The notes: generated from the letters alone by a model not told the origin. A stretch of DNA of 64,000 nt from Arthrobacter roseus (GCF_016907875.1 NZ_JAFBCU010000001.1:930001-994000), one strand, 5' to 3'. Shown: positions 37,270-47,071, numbered from the stretch's first letter. Numbers and translations are program-made.

Positions 37270-37848
37270 ATGAAGGCCCTCCCCGTGGAGACGAGCAACG
37301 CGCCCATCGCCATCGGGCCGCACATCCGTGCCGCGCGTCAGGCGCATCGGATGACTATCGGTCAGGTCGCCGAGGCCACCGGCCTGACCAAGGGATTTCT
37401 CTCCCGCGTTGAGCGGAACCTGACCTCGCCGTCGGTCGCTTCGCTGGTAACACTGTGCCAGGTGCTCTCCATTTCCATTGGCGACCTGTTTGCCGTTCCG
37501 GAAACACATCACACACGCTGGGCCGAAGCGCCTCACGTCAGTCTGGGTGGAACCGGAATCGACGAAAGGCTGGTCACGGCCCATTCAGAGAGACGACTGC
37601 AAGTGATACGGGCCGTCGTTGAACCGCACGGGCGCGGGGAGTCGGAGCTATATACGGTGGACTGCGACGTTGAGGTCCTCCACGTGGCGTCAGGACGGCT
37701 GACGCTGATTCTTGCCAATGAAAATTACGAGTTGGAGGCGGGAGACACCGTCACGTTCCCTGGCCGTGAACCGCATTCGTGGTCCAATCCGTGGGATGAG
37801 GAGGCTGTTGTTCTGTGGACCCTTGTACACCCTTCCGGCCAAGGATAG
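37270..37848 (+). CDS. XRE-family regulator with cupin sensor domain
   Basis: A 192-residue regulator: helix-turn-helix at residues 17-70 (IRAARQAHRMTIGQVAEATG, KGFLSRVERNLTSPS) and a C-terminal cupin (GESELYTVDCDVEVLHVASG, LEAGDTVTFPGREPHSW with metal-ligand histidine). The PuuR-like layout is typical of local control of amine or amino-acid catabolism. ATG 37270 has GGGG 5 nt upstream. It sits 125 nt before the ureohydrolase gene on the same strand, and is its likely regulator. Confidence 0.87.
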   Translation: MKALPVETSNAPIAIGPHIRAARQAHRMTIGQVAEATGLTKGFLSRVERNLTSPSVASLVTLCQVLSISIGDLFAVPETHHTRWAEAPHVSLGGTGIDERLVTAHSERRLQVIRAVVEPHGRGESELYTVDCDVEVLHVASGRLTLILANENYELEAGDTVTFPGREPHSWSNPWDEEAVVLWTLVHPSGQG

Positions 37849-37973
37849 CCGTCTCGAAAGACATGACCGCCACAGGCACGTAAAATAGCCTCGAGGCAAC
37901 TGTTGATGCTTATCAGAAAACAATCCGGCGTTCGACGCCGTGGGCTCCAAGGCCCGGAACGGAGTTCATTCCG

Positions 37974-38963
37974 ATGGAAGAAATACGCGTCACCGAGAAC
38001 GGCAACGTGGGACCAATCGACTCCTCGCGGATCCCGCGATACGCCGGTGCAGCCACGTTCGCCCGCCTTCCACGCCTGGATCAGGTAGAACATGCGGATA
38101 TCGCCGTCGTCGGTGTGCCCTTTGACACCGGTGTTTCCTACCGTCCTGGAGCCCGTTTCGGCGCGAACCACGTCCGCGAATCCTCCCGCCTCCTGCGCCC
38201 CTATAACCCGGCACAGGATGTGTCACCGTTCGCGAATGTCCAGGTGGCCGACGCCGGCGACATGGCCGTGAATCCCTTCAACATCAATGAAGCGATCGAA
38301 GAGGTTCAGCAGAACGCGCTGGACCTCACGGCGAAGGGGACCTCGCTCGTCACCCTCGGCGGCGATCACACCATTGCCTTGCCGTTGCTGCGCGCTGCAA
38401 CTGAGCGCGCTGGACAACCCGTGGCCATGCTTCACTTCGACGCACACCTTGATACGTGGGACACCTACTTCGGAGCGGAATACACGCACGGAACACCCTT
38501 CCGACGCGCGGTCGAAGAAGGAATCCTGGACACCGAAGCAATCTCCCACGTTGGCACCCGCGGACCGCTCTACGGCAAGAAGGACTTGGAGGACGACCGT
38601 CGGTTCGGCTTCGGAATCGTCACCTCCTCGGATGTCTTCAGGCAGGGCGTGGACGAAGTCATCGCCAAACTGCGCGATCGGATCGGTAATCGTCCCCTTT
38701 ACATCTCCGTAGACATCGATGTCCTGGATCCGGCCCATGCGCCCGGAACCGGAACACCGGAAGCCGGCGGAATGACGAGCCGTGAACTGTTGGAAATCAT
38801 CCGCGGGATGCGCGGCATGAACCTGGTGGGGGCCGACGTCGTCGAAGTTGCTCCTGCCTATGACCACGCGGAAATTACAGGTATCGCCGCCTCGCACGTG
38901 GCGTACGATCTCGTGACACTCCTGGCCGATAAGGCCACCGACACCAGCGACGGGAAAAAGTAG
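37974..38963 (+). CDS. Ureohydrolase (agmatinase / guanidinobutyrase)
   Basis: A 329-residue Mn-dependent ureohydrolase. All metal ligands are present: [25 protein letters not shown] and [22 protein letters not shown], with the [16 protein letters not shown] end. These enzymes cleave a guanidino group to urea plus an amine. Agmatinase is the common label, but its neighbour, an AruI-like TPP enzyme, points to 4-guanidinobutyrate as substrate. The stop codon directly abuts the ATG of that gene. ACGGAG lies 9 nt before ATG 37974. Confidence 0.88.
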   Translation: MEEIRVTENGNVGPIDSSRIPRYAGAATFARLPRLDQVEHADIAVVGVPFDTGVSYRPGARFGANHVRESSRLLRPYNPAQDVSPFANVQVADAGDMAVNPFNINEAIEEVQQNALDLTAKGTSLVTLGGDHTIALPLLRAATERAGQPVAMLHFDAHLDTWDTYFGAEYTHGTPFRRAVEEGILDTEAISHVGTRGPLYGKKDLEDDRRFGFGIVTSSDVFRQGVDEVIAKLRDRIGNRPLYISVDIDVLDPAHAPGTGTPEAGGMTSRELLEIIRGMRGMNLVGADVVEVAPAYDHAEITGIAASHVAYDLVTLLADKATDTSDGKK

Positions 38964-40652
38964 ATGGACACTATTGACAGCGGCACCGTGGCTCCGGCTG
39001 AGCCCGTAGGAAATGCGGAAGCGACATCAGGTCAGCGAAACGGCGGAGACCTCGTCGTCGAAACACTTGCCGCCCTCGGCGCGCGAACGGTCTTCGGCAT
39101 TCCGGGCCAGCATGCACTCGGCCTTTTCGACGCGCTCTCGCGCTCCAGCCTCGAATTTGTATCCTCCCGCGTGGAAAACAACTCGGCGTTTGCTGCGGAT
39201 GGATACTCCCGCGCTACCGGCGAGGTCGGCGTTCTGTTTCTTTCCACTGGCCCCGGCGCGTTGACGTCGCTCGCTGGCCTGCAGGAAGCCTATGCAACTG
39301 GTGTACCGGTAGTTGTCGTGGCAAGCCAGATCCCGCTCGAAGGGCTGGGAGCCCGCCGTAAGGGCATGCTGCACCAACTCGATGATCAGAAGGCATCGGC
39401 GGCGAACGTGACCAAGAGTCAGCGGTTGGTCCAGTACGCTTCCGGCATTCCCTCAGCCATTCAGGACGCCTGGACTGAAGCGATTTCCTCCCCGCAGGGA
39501 CCTGTCTGGGTGGAAGTACCACAGGACGTGTTGCTCGATGTCACCATGGTGCCACAGGTCGAAGACGCCCTCGCCGAGCCCTTCGATAACCCACCGCGTG
39601 TGGAACTCACCCGCGAAGCTGTTGCCTGGCTCTCTGAAGCAAAGCGGCCGGCAATCATCGCCGGCGGTGGAACCCGCAGAGGCCATGCCGAGAAACAACT
39701 GCTCTCCATCGCCGAGAAGCTGCGGGCGCCGGTGCTGTGCTCACCCGGAGGCAACGGGGCGTTTCCCTGGAAGCATCCCCTGTCCCTGCAGTCATGGGCT
39801 GAGGATCGCTACGTGACCGAGGTACTCGAGGACGCAGATGTCCTCGTCGTTATCGGATCCTCCCTCGGTGAGGTGACGTCCAACTACTTCACGCTCGAAC
39901 CACGTGGCCGGATCATCCAGATCGACGCCGAACCGCGCGTCCTGGAATCCAACCGCCCTGCACTCGGGATCCGCGCCGACGCCGGCCAGGCGCTCAGTGC
40001 CCTCGACGACGCCCTGGGGACTCCGGGACTTGCCGACTGGCACGGGCGTACCCCGGAAGAGGTTGTCACCGAAACACTCGCCAAAGTGGAATCTCGTCTA
40101 GACTCACAGGGTCTCTCCAAGGAACGAAAGTTCATGGCAGACATCCGCGCAGCAGTGCCAGAGCGCATGCAGACGTTCTGGGATATGACGATCTCCGCCT
40201 ACTGGGCATGGAGCTGCTGGGATTCCCGGACCGGAGAATTCCACTCCGCCCAGGGTGCCGGTGGGCTGGGCTATGGATTCCCGGGCGCTATCGGCGGGGC
40301 CGTCGGTGCCGGTGAACGCGTCCTGGCCGTTGCCGGTGACGGTTCCGCGATGTACTCGATCGCTGAACTGGCCACGGCAAAGCAGCATAATCTACCGGTT
40401 ACCTGGCTCATTGTTGACGACGGCGGTTACGGAATCCTGCGCGAATACATGGTCGGCGCCTTCGGTAAGGCAACAGCAACAGAGCTTGCACGGCCGGACT
40501 TCGTCAAGCTGGCCGAAGCCTTCGGTGTTCCGGCGCGGCGGGTCGCTCCCGAGGACATCCAGGGTGCACTCGAGGAAAGCTTCGCTGGAGACGGGCCCAA
40601 CGTCGTCGTCGTCGAAACGCTCCTGAGGATGTTTGAACCGACCCACATGTAG
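38964..40652 (+). CDS. TPP-dependent decarboxylase (AruI-like)
   Basis: A 562-residue enzyme of the acetolactate-synthase superfamily. The N-terminal PYR domain has the catalytic glutamate in SSRVENNSAFAADGYSR; the PP domain has the thiamine-diphosphate motif VAGDGSAMYSIAELATA ending in a DDGGYG segment. It lies immediately after the ureohydrolase stop. It resembles AruI, the 2-ketoarginine decarboxylase of Pseudomonas, in length and family; 2-ketoarginine would give 4-guanidinobutanal, then guanidinobutyrate, the substrate of the upstream enzyme. No acetolactate small subunit is present. A different keto-acid remains possible. Confidence 0.82.
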   Translation: MDTIDSGTVAPAEPVGNAEATSGQRNGGDLVVETLAALGARTVFGIPGQHALGLFDALSRSSLEFVSSRVENNSAFAADGYSRATGEVGVLFLSTGPGALTSLAGLQEAYATGVPVVVVASQIPLEGLGARRKGMLHQLDDQKASAANVTKSQRLVQYASGIPSAIQDAWTEAISSPQGPVWVEVPQDVLLDVTMVPQVEDALAEPFDNPPRVELTREAVAWLSEAKRPAIIAGGGTRRGHAEKQLLSIAEKLRAPVLCSPGGNGAFPWKHPLSLQSWAEDRYVTEVLEDADVLVVIGSSLGEVTSNYFTLEPRGRIIQIDAEPRVLESNRPALGIRADAGQALSALDDALGTPGLADWHGRTPEEVVTETLAKVESRLDSQGLSKERKFMADIRAAVPERMQTFWDMTISAYWAWSCWDSRTGEFHSAQGAGGLGYGFPGAIGGAVGAGERVLAVAGDGSAMYSIAELATAKQHNLPVTWLIVDDGGYGILREYMVGAFGKATATELARPDFVKLAEAFGVPARRVAPEDIQGALEESFAGDGPNVVVVETLLRMFEPTHM

Positions 40653-40730
40653 CTCCCACCTCTCCCACCAAATGAGTCATTCCGGCCGTTTTGGGACGAG
40701 TGAAGGCTATCAGCAGCGCTGTTCCTCCAT

Positions 40731-40736
40731 TAGGGT
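40731..40736 (+). promoter_or_regulatory. -10 box before the broken FAD dehydrogenase
   Basis: TAGGGT ends 6 nt before ATG 40743, which suggests a leaderless start for the former gene. Confidence 0.4.
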
Positions 40737-40742
40737 CTGACC

Positions 40743-42210
40743 ATGACTGAACAGCAGCAGACGGACGTAATTGTTGTTGGCGCCGGGCTCGCAGGGCTTG
40801 TTGCCACGGCTGAACTGGCGTCAGCGGGGCGCCGGGTTATTCTCGTGGATCAAGAGAATCAGCTCGGCGGTCAGGCCTGGTGGTCCTTCGGTGGTCTTTT
40901 CCTCGTGAACACCCCTGAGCAGCGCCGTTTGGGGGTCAAAGACTCCGCAGAGCTGGCGTGGCAGGACTGGCTCGGTACCGCGGGGCACAGGCCCCGGTAT
41001 CGTCGAGCCTTTCGAACGGGACGTTCAGGAAGCCGTTGCCCAGGGACGAGTCACTCTGGCCCTGCGACACCGTGTCCAGAGCCTCATCCTAGAGGACGGC
41101 GTGGTCACGGGCGTACGCGGCACTGTCCTGCAGCCGACGACGGCCAGCCGCGGGGAGGCTACCAGCCGGGAAGCTGTGGGAGACTTCGAATTCCGTGCCG
41201 GGGCCGTCGTCATGACCTCGGGTGGAATCGGCGGTAACTCCGATATCGTGCGCGAGGCGTGGCCGAAGCGTCTTGGAAATCCGCCGAAGCACATGATCGC
41301 AGGTGTGCCCGAGCACGTGGACGGATCCGGGATTCAGCTGACACAACGGGCAGGCGGCCGTGTCATCAATCCCGACCGGATGTGGCACTACGTTGAGGGC
41401 GTCAAGAACCACTCCCCCATCTGGAAGAACCACGGGATCCGGATCCTGCCGGGACCGTCCTCGCTCTGGCTTGACGCAACGGGCAAGAGGCTGCCTGCGC
41501 CTCTTTTCCCCGGGTTCGATACGCTCGGGTCATTGGAATACCTCAGAAAAACAGGCCACGATCACAGCTGGTTCATCCTCAATGCCCGAATCATCGAGAA
41601 AGAGTTCGCGCTCTCTGGATCGGAGCAGAATCCAGATCTCACGGGGCGGTCCGTCAAGGAGGTTCTGGGTAGAGTGCGTCCAGGTCCGACGGCGCCGGTC
41701 CAGGCGTTCATCGACCGCGGCGAGGACTTCGTTCAGGCCACCACCCTGGAAGAACTAGTCAGCCGCATGAATGCGCTGGAACCCCAGGGGCCGTTGCTCG
41801 ACATCGGGCACATCTCGGCAGTGGTCCACGCCAGAGACAGGGACGTGGTCAACACTTTCGGCAAAGACGCGCAGATCGCGGCGATCCGGAGCGCACGCGG
41901 TTTCCTGGGGGACAAGTTGATGCGCTCGGTTGCGCCACACCAACTACTCGATCCGAAGGCAGGCCCGCTGATCGCCGTCAGACTGCACGTCATCACGCGG
42001 AAGACGCTCGGCGGCCTCGAAACGGATCTTGCCGGACGCGTGCTGGCCGAGGGTGGCGCGCCGATTCCAGGACTTTTCGCCGCGGGGGAGGCGTCCGGGT
42101 TCGGCGGCGGCGGAATGCATGGCTACCGGTCGCTTGAGGGGACGTTCCTCGACGGGTGCCTCTTCAGCGGGCGGGCGGCGGGTCGGGCCGCGGCGGCTGC
42201 GGTCGGCTGA
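40743..42210 (+). pseudogene. FAD-binding dehydrogenase, internal deletion and frameshift
   Basis: The N-terminal part (VIVVGAGLAGLVATAELASAG, the FAD dinucleotide fold; QLGGQAWWSFGGLFLV) matches large KstD-like FAD-binding dehydrogenases to about residue 80 (AWQDWLGTA). From 40981 the following frame reads RGTGPGIVEPFERDVQEA and continues in a normal family sequence to the C-terminal FAD site LFAAGEASGFGGGGMHGYRS. Between these, a segment of about 75 codons (normally the W-A-E-A-Y to H-G-N-S region) is missing. The junction lies in a GGGG run, a likely deletion by microhomology. The remnant ORFs are 40743-41237 and the frame from 40981. Loss of function is likely. Confidence 0.85.
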
Positions 42211-42223
42211 GAAATACCAGCGC

Positions 42224-42289
42224 GAGGTCACCCCCTAGCCTTCGAAATCACCCCGCACAGGAGGATCTAGGGCGACTAGGGGTGACCTC
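42224..42289. terminator. Long inverted repeat between converging genes
   Basis: GAGGTCACCCCCTAG (42224-42238) is complementary to CTAGGGGTGACCTC (42276-42289), 14 bp with one bulged C, spanning a 37-nt loop. It separates two convergent units and may terminate both. No T-tract. Confidence 0.45.
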
Positions 42290-42308
42290 GGGCGGTGAGT
42301 GCTCCGCG

Positions 42309-43490
42309 CTAGTGCATCGTGAAGCGCCGCGCCACAATCAGTCCAACGGGTCCGGCGCCGATCGCGGCTGCCATGATCCGGTTTCTGGCGGCCAGAACGC
42401 GTGCTGGCAGCGGACGTCCCAACATCATGTTGAGGTGAGCCTGACGGGACGCAACCACGGCAGCGCGCCGTCGTCGGCTGTCAAAAGAGGCGAGAGCCCG
42501 TCCGCGCGCCGGGCCGGATAGAGCAGCGCGCAGTGAGGCCGTGATCAGCGGTGCAAGGTCGGCTGCATCCAACCATCCGAGGTTCATTCCCTGGCCGCCG
42601 ATCGGGCTGATCTCATGGGCCGCATCGCCGAGCAGCACCGTCCTGCCGTGGATCATTGTTGTGACCAGCTGGGAGCGAACCTCGAAGGCACTGAGCATCG
42701 TATTGGAGGTGGGATCGAGGACGACGCCGGTGCGGCGCCGAATTTCCTTCGCCAGAGAGGTGGCCGTCGGTTCCCGGTCAAGGGAACGTGTTCGCATCAC
42801 CCAGCGGCGGATTCCGCCGGGCAACGGGAAGGACTCAACAATGCCGTCTGGTTCCAGGTAGAGGACGGCGTTGCGATCCTCGTTCGATTCTGGTGCGTCG
42901 GCGAAGTCGCCCATCAGGTACGTGTCCGGGTACTTGGTTCGACGCACGCCCACGTCCATTCGATCACGCAGGACTGACTTCGCGCCGTCTGAGGCAACCC
43001 CGATCCGCGCTCTGAACTCGCGGGGGCTGCCCTCTCCTGATTCGGGAACGGCGCGTACCACCACACCATCGCCGTCGTCATCCATGCTGAACACCTGGAC
43101 ACCGCGCACCAGGGCATCCGGGTCCAGTTCCAACAGCCGACGTTCCAGAATGTCATCGGTCCGGCACTGCTGCAGAGCCAGGACGAAAGGGTAGATGGGA
43201 GAGACGTCCTCGAAGGGCAGTGTGGCGACGAGTCGGCCCCGGCTGCGCGCCTCACCGCGGCGGATTGCGGTTCCTTCCCCTACGAGTTGGTCCACCACGC
43301 CAGCGGATGCAAGTACCTGCAGCGCCGGTGGGTGAATGCCGATCGCGCGCGAATGTCCGCTTCGCTGCGACCGACGCTCCAGAACCCGAACGCTGACACC
43401 GGCCTGAAGCAACAGAATTCCAAGGAAAATCCCCACCGGACCGCCGCCAGCAATCACGACGTCCGTCGTCGTTCGCTGCTCAGGGCTCAT
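42309..43490 (-). CDS. FAD-dependent monooxygenase of the PKS cluster
   Basis: A 393-residue group A flavin monooxygenase: GxGxxG nucleotide fold (TDVVIAGGGPVGIFLGILLL), the DG motif (RIGVASDGAKSVLRD) and the GD motif (VLLGDAAHEISPIGGQGMNLG). It probably hydroxylates an aromatic ring made by the type III PKS, as SrsC does in Streptomyces phenolic-lipid biosynthesis. ATG 43490 overlaps the methyltransferase end by 11 nt, so it is the last gene in the operon. Confidence 0.85.
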   Translation of the reverse strand: MSPEQRTTTDVVIAGGGPVGIFLGILLLQAGVSVRVLERRSQRSGHSRAIGIHPPALQVLASAGVVDQLVGEGTAIRRGEARSRGRLVATLPFEDVSPIYPFVLALQQCRTDDILERRLLELDPDALVRGVQVFSMDDDGDGVVVRAVPESGEGSPREFRARIGVASDGAKSVLRDRMDVGVRRTKYPDTYLMGDFADAPESNEDRNAVLYLEPDGIVESFPLPGGIRRWVMRTRSLDREPTATSLAKEIRRRTGVVLDPTSNTMLSAFEVRSQLVTTMIHGRTVLLGDAAHEISPIGGQGMNLGWLDAADLAPLITASLRAALSGPARGRALASFDSRRRRAAVVASRQAHLNMMLGRPLPARVLAARNRIMAAAIGAGPVGLIVARRFTMH

Positions 43491-44181
43491 GCCGGTCCAG
43501 ACACAGCAGGTTGACCCACGGCGCTCGCGGCTCAACGGTCCAGGGCGTGGGTACGACGGCGGCCAGTTCAGCGGGCTTGTAGCTGCGGCGGATGGAGGTG
43601 AGGCCATCACGGCGGATGAAGGAGCCGGGGAAGAATGGCAGTGTTCCCACGGAGAAAAGGGCGTAGGCGATGGGGCTGCGCACTATGTCGCTGTGGATGG
43701 CGGTCTTGGTGGTGAGCGCCTCCGAATCGCTGAGCAGGCCCTGGAGCTCGGCTGCTGAGAGGTGATGCAGGATGTGGTTGGAAATGACGAAGTCATACTG
43801 CTGCCCCTCGGATACGAGTTCCGAACTAAAGGCCGCGCGAAACGTTACCCCGGGTGGTGCGGGCCTCGAAACGGCGTAGTCGTAGGCGCGGCTGTCCGGG
43901 TCGATTCCGGTGATAGCCAGGGACAGGCCGTCCCTCTGCGCCCAGTGTGCGAGGGCCCGGGCGAGGTCCCCGCCGCCGCAACCGACGTCGAGCAGTGTGG
44001 AAGCCGACGTCGGGCTCAGGTGCGGCCGGATTCGCTCCCGATAGACTGACCGCCAGCCGGACACCACAGAGTTGATGAGCGGAAATTGATCATAGGTGCG
44101 GGTCAGCATGGTGGGATCGGCGTTGGCCCGGTCCATTTCTTCGACAGCGCCCGTAGCCCGAAACCGGAGTGGGTAGTCCAT
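43480..44181 (-). CDS. Class I SAM-dependent methyltransferase of the PKS cluster
   Basis: A 233-residue methyltransferase: motif I TLLDVGCGGGDLARAL, acidic ITGIDPDSRAYD, then YDFVISNHILHHLS. It belongs to the operon with a 5-nt gap after the PKS gene and likely O- or C-methylates its product. Streptomyces SrsB, the comparable enzyme, is of a different (isoprenylcysteine-type) family, so this is an analogous but not identical layout. ATG 44181 has a GAGCAG element upstream. Confidence 0.85.
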   Translation of the reverse strand: MDYPLRFRATGAVEEMDRANADPTMLTRTYDQFPLINSVVSGWRSVYRERIRPHLSPTSASTLLDVGCGGGDLARALAHWAQRDGLSLAITGIDPDSRAYDYAVSRPAPPGVTFRAAFSSELVSEGQQYDFVISNHILHHLSAAELQGLLSDSEALTTKTAIHSDIVRSPIAYALFSVGTLPFFPGSFIRRDGLTSIRRSYKPAELAAVVPTPWTVEPRAPWVNLLCLDRHEP

Positions 44182-44186
44182 GCTGC

Positions 44187-45368
44187 TCAGACGCTGGCGT
44201 CGCTGAGAGCCTGCGTTGCGTCGCTTTCTGATGCGGCGGTGGGGCTGACCTTGGTGAACAGGCCCGTTTCCACGGTCAGTCCGGGCCCGAAGGCCATGGA
44301 GCAGATGCGTTCGCTCTCTTGACCGGCATCGAGCTCCATGATTTTTTTGAGGACGAACATGACGGTTGCTGAGGACATATTTCCGTAGTTCCGCAGCGTC
44401 TCGCGGGCTGGGCGAAGCTGGTCTTCGGTGAGACCGAGTTTCGCCTCGATCTTGTCCAGGATGCTGCGCCCACCGGGGTGAATGCCCCAATGGGTGATGT
44501 CACTGTACGGTTTGCCGTTCACGGACGGATCATGGGCGAGCAGAGGCTCGAGTGCTCCGATGATGTTCTCGTCGATGATGTGCGGGACGTAGGTTCCCAG
44601 CACCATTTCGAACCCTTCGTCGCCGATGTTCCACGCCATCGATTCCTCACCGACGGGCGTCAGCGTTGTCTCGAAGTGGTCTAGCCGGATCGTCGGTTTG
44701 GTTGACGGGATGTCGCGGGAGGTAACAATGGCGGCCGCCGCTCCATCGGCGAACAGTGACGAGCCAACTATGGTGTCCGGATCATTCGCGGTCCGTACGT
44801 GCAGCGAACACAGTTCAGCACTGACCACCAGGACGACGGCGTCGGGATCCGCTTCGCTGAATGCTTTGGCGGTGCGCAGGGCAGGGAAAGCGGCGTAGCA
44901 GCCCATGAAACCGAGGTGTGAACGCTGCACGTTGGGATTCAAGTCAAGGCCACGGACAATTTTGTAGTCGGGTCCGGGGTTGAAGAAGCCGGTGCAGCTG
45001 ACCGTGATGACGTGGGTGATGTCGGTGGCCTCAATGCCTTCGCACGCGTCGAGGGCTTTGCGGGCCGCTTCGATGAACAGGGGAGTGGCCTGTTCGGCAA
45101 AGATCTCGTTGCGGACCCGGGTGCTGGGGCTGAGGATCGTTCTGTCCACGGGGTTGAAGAACCGCGGGTTCTCGGCTGTGCTGGTGAGGGAGAGTTCCTC
45201 AACGGCGCTGTAGCGTGTTTCGATTCCGGATTGGTCGAACGAGGTGCGGACCAGCCGCTGTCCCAGTCTGGTCAGTCCGGGCTGTTCGGCGAACACGTCA
45301 CGGACTTGCGGCTGGATCAGCACGGTGGAAGGAACTGCTGTCTCGAGTGATCTCAGTGTTGCCGTCAT
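44187..45368 (-). CDS. Type III polyketide synthase
   Basis: A 393-residue chalcone/stilbene-synthase-fold enzyme. The catalytic triad is intact: Cys in HLGFMGCYAAFPALRTA, His in THWGIHPGGRSILDKIE, Asn in LRNYGNMSSATVMF. Such enzymes extend an acyl-CoA starter with malonyl-CoA and cyclise to resorcinols, pyrones or phenols. Starter choice is not readable by eye. It is first of three tightly packed minus-strand genes; the start has only GGA 2 nt from the ATG. An inverted repeat lies upstream (45396-45442). Confidence 0.93.
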   Translation of the reverse strand: MTATLRSLETAVPSTVLIQPQVRDVFAEQPGLTRLGQRLVRTSFDQSGIETRYSAVEELSLTSTAENPRFFNPVDRTILSPSTRVRNEIFAEQATPLFIEAARKALDACEGIEATDITHVITVSCTGFFNPGPDYKIVRGLDLNPNVQRSHLGFMGCYAAFPALRTAKAFSEADPDAVVLVVSAELCSLHVRTANDPDTIVGSSLFADGAAAAIVTSRDIPSTKPTIRLDHFETTLTPVGEESMAWNIGDEGFEMVLGTYVPHIIDENIIGALEPLLAHDPSVNGKPYSDITHWGIHPGGRSILDKIEAKLGLTEDQLRPARETLRNYGNMSSATVMFVLKKIMELDAGQESERICSMAFGPGLTVETGLFTKVSPTAASESDATQALSDASV

Positions 45369-45395
45369 AGTCCATTCTTAGTGGACGCCGGGGGA

Positions 45396-45442
45396 GAACA
45401 CAATGTCAGCAGGTTGATGAGCAGCTCGCTGACATCGTGTTC
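45396..45442. repeat. 15-bp inverted repeat between MFS and PKS genes
   Basis: Arms 45396-45410 and 45428-45442 match at 14 of 15 positions, separated by 17 nt. On the minus strand the hairpin falls between the exporter stop and the PKS start, without a T-tract. It could end part of the transcript, shape relative expression, or be a second operator. Its sequence differs from the palindrome at tetR. Confidence 0.7.
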
Positions 45443-45445
45443 TAG

Positions 45446-47071
45446 TCACTTCGTACGAACGTTCCGGGCCTCATCTTCGATGACGTCGCTGGTTGCGACT
45501 CTCGAATCACCTTCGGACAGTGAGTCCGCGGCGATGTCACGCTCAATGGTGGTGGCCAAAGGTACTTCCTTGACCAGGGCCAGCAGCACGGCGGCGACCA
45601 GGGCCAGTGGCACCATGAACAGGAAGATCGGCGTCAGGGCCTCGTTATAGGACTCGATGATCGGGTTCCGTAGTGCGTCCGGCAGCTTATCCACCACGCC
45701 TGGTGTCAGGCTCGTGGCCCCGCCGGTGGCGGAAGCGGCATCCGCAGGCAGTTTTTCAGATAGCAGCTGCAGTAACCGGCCGGTGAACAGGCTACCGACG
45801 ACGGCGGATCCGAGGGATGCGCCGATCTGCCGGAAGTAGTTGTTGGACGCCGTCGCGGTACCGACCTGCGAATTGGGGAAAGTGTTCTGCACGATCAGTA
45901 CCAGAACCTGCATCGACAGGCCGAGGCCGAGGCCGAGAAGACCGATGAAGAAGCACATGGTCACTAGTGGCGTATCGATCTGCAGCGTGGACAGAAGTGC
46001 CATTGCGACGCCGACAATCAGTGTGCCGGCGATAGGCATCCACTTGTACCGACCATATTTGCTAATCAGAAACCCGGAGGTGACGGAGGCAATCAAGATT
46101 GAACCCATCATGGGCACCATCAGTAGGCCTGCGTGGGTGGCTGAAACTCCAGTCACCATCTGGATGTAGGTGGGCAAGTAGCCGAGGACACCGAACATCG
46201 CGACACCAATAAGTAGCCCTGCACCAGTGGTCAGGTTGAAATTACGCTCCTTGAAAAGGTGCATGGGGATGACCGGCTCGGTAGCGCGGCGCTCGACGAC
46301 AACAAAAGTTACAGCGCCCACCAGCGCCAGGGCCAGCAGACCGAGGATCTCCAGTGACGCCCAGTCGTAACGGTGGCCGCCCCAGGAGGAGGCCAGAACC
46401 AGTGCCGTCGTCGAGATCGCAAGGACTGCCATGCCGAGATAATCGACCTTTGGGCGTCTGGTGTGGCCCTTGGGCAGATGCAGCAGGAACACAGCGGCCA
46501 CGAGTGCAAGGACACCCAGCGGCAGGTTGATCCAGAAGGTCCAGCGCCAGCCGATGCTCTCCGTGAACCAACCGCCCAGCAGCGGCCCAGCAACAGAGGA
46601 CAGAGCAAAAACGCCACCCATGATCCCCATGTACTTGCCACGCTCCCTGGCCGGAACGACGTCGGCAATGATTGCCTGCGACAGGATGATTAGCCCACCG
46701 CCGCCCAGCCCCTGGATGACACGGCCAGTGATGAGGACGGACATGGACTCAGAGAGACCACCCACAACGGATCCCGCCATGAAAAGCGAAATGGCTGCGA
46801 TGAGCAGTGGCTTGCGGCCGATGAGGTCGCCCAGTTTGCCGTAGATGGGCATCATGATCGTGGAGGCGAGGATAAAGGCGGTCATCACCCAGAGCATCTG
46901 GTCAACGCCGTCGAGCTCTCCAACGATAGTGGGCAGGGCGGTGCTCAGAACGGTCTGGCTCAGCGAAGCCAGCAGCATGGACAGCATGAGGCCCACGAAG
47001 AGCAGGATAATTCCTGGTTTCGCGGATGTTTCCGCCGGTGTTGGGGCCGCGGTGGCTTCAGTCCGGGTCAT
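45446..47071 (-). CDS. MFS drug exporter, DHA2 (14-helix) type
   Basis: A 541-residue transporter with 14 predicted helices, the family loop GKLGDLIGRKPLL between helices 2 and 3, and the GGALIxxS-like motif (GGGGLIILSQAI). Export of an antibiotic or of the cluster product is plausible. ATG 47071 overlaps the tetR stop by 4 nt (ATGA), so both share one transcript. Confidence 0.92.
   Translation of the reverse strand: MTRTEATAAPTPAETSAKPGIILLFVGLMLSMLLASLSQTVLSTALPTIVGELDGVDQMLWVMTAFILASTIMMPIYGKLGDLIGRKPLLIAAISLFMAGSVVGGLSESMSVLITGRVIQGLGGGGLIILSQAIIADVVPARERGKYMGIMGGVFALSSVAGPLLGGWFTESIGWRWTFWINLPLGVLALVAAVFLLHLPKGHTRRPKVDYLGMAVLAISTTALVLASSWGGHRYDWASLEILGLLALALVGAVTFVVVERRATEPVIPMHLFKERNFNLTTGAGLLIGVAMFGVLGYLPTYIQMVTGVSATHAGLLMVPMMGSILIASVTSGFLISKYGRYKWMPIAGTLIVGVAMALLSTLQIDTPLVTMCFFIGLLGLGLGLSMQVLVLIVQNTFPNSQVGTATASNNYFRQIGASLGSAVVGSLFTGRLLQLLSEKLPADAASATGGATSLTPGVVDKLPDALRNPIIESYNEALTPIFLFMVPLALVAAVLLALVKEVPLATTIERDIAADSLSEGDSRVATSDVIEDEARNVRTK

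Noticed and set aside
37849-37973. Guanidine-II (mini-ykkC) riboswitch before the ureohydrolase
   Set aside because: Two small hairpins occur (GGCG-CGCC and GGGC-GCCC), but neither loop has the ACGR consensus that defines the class.
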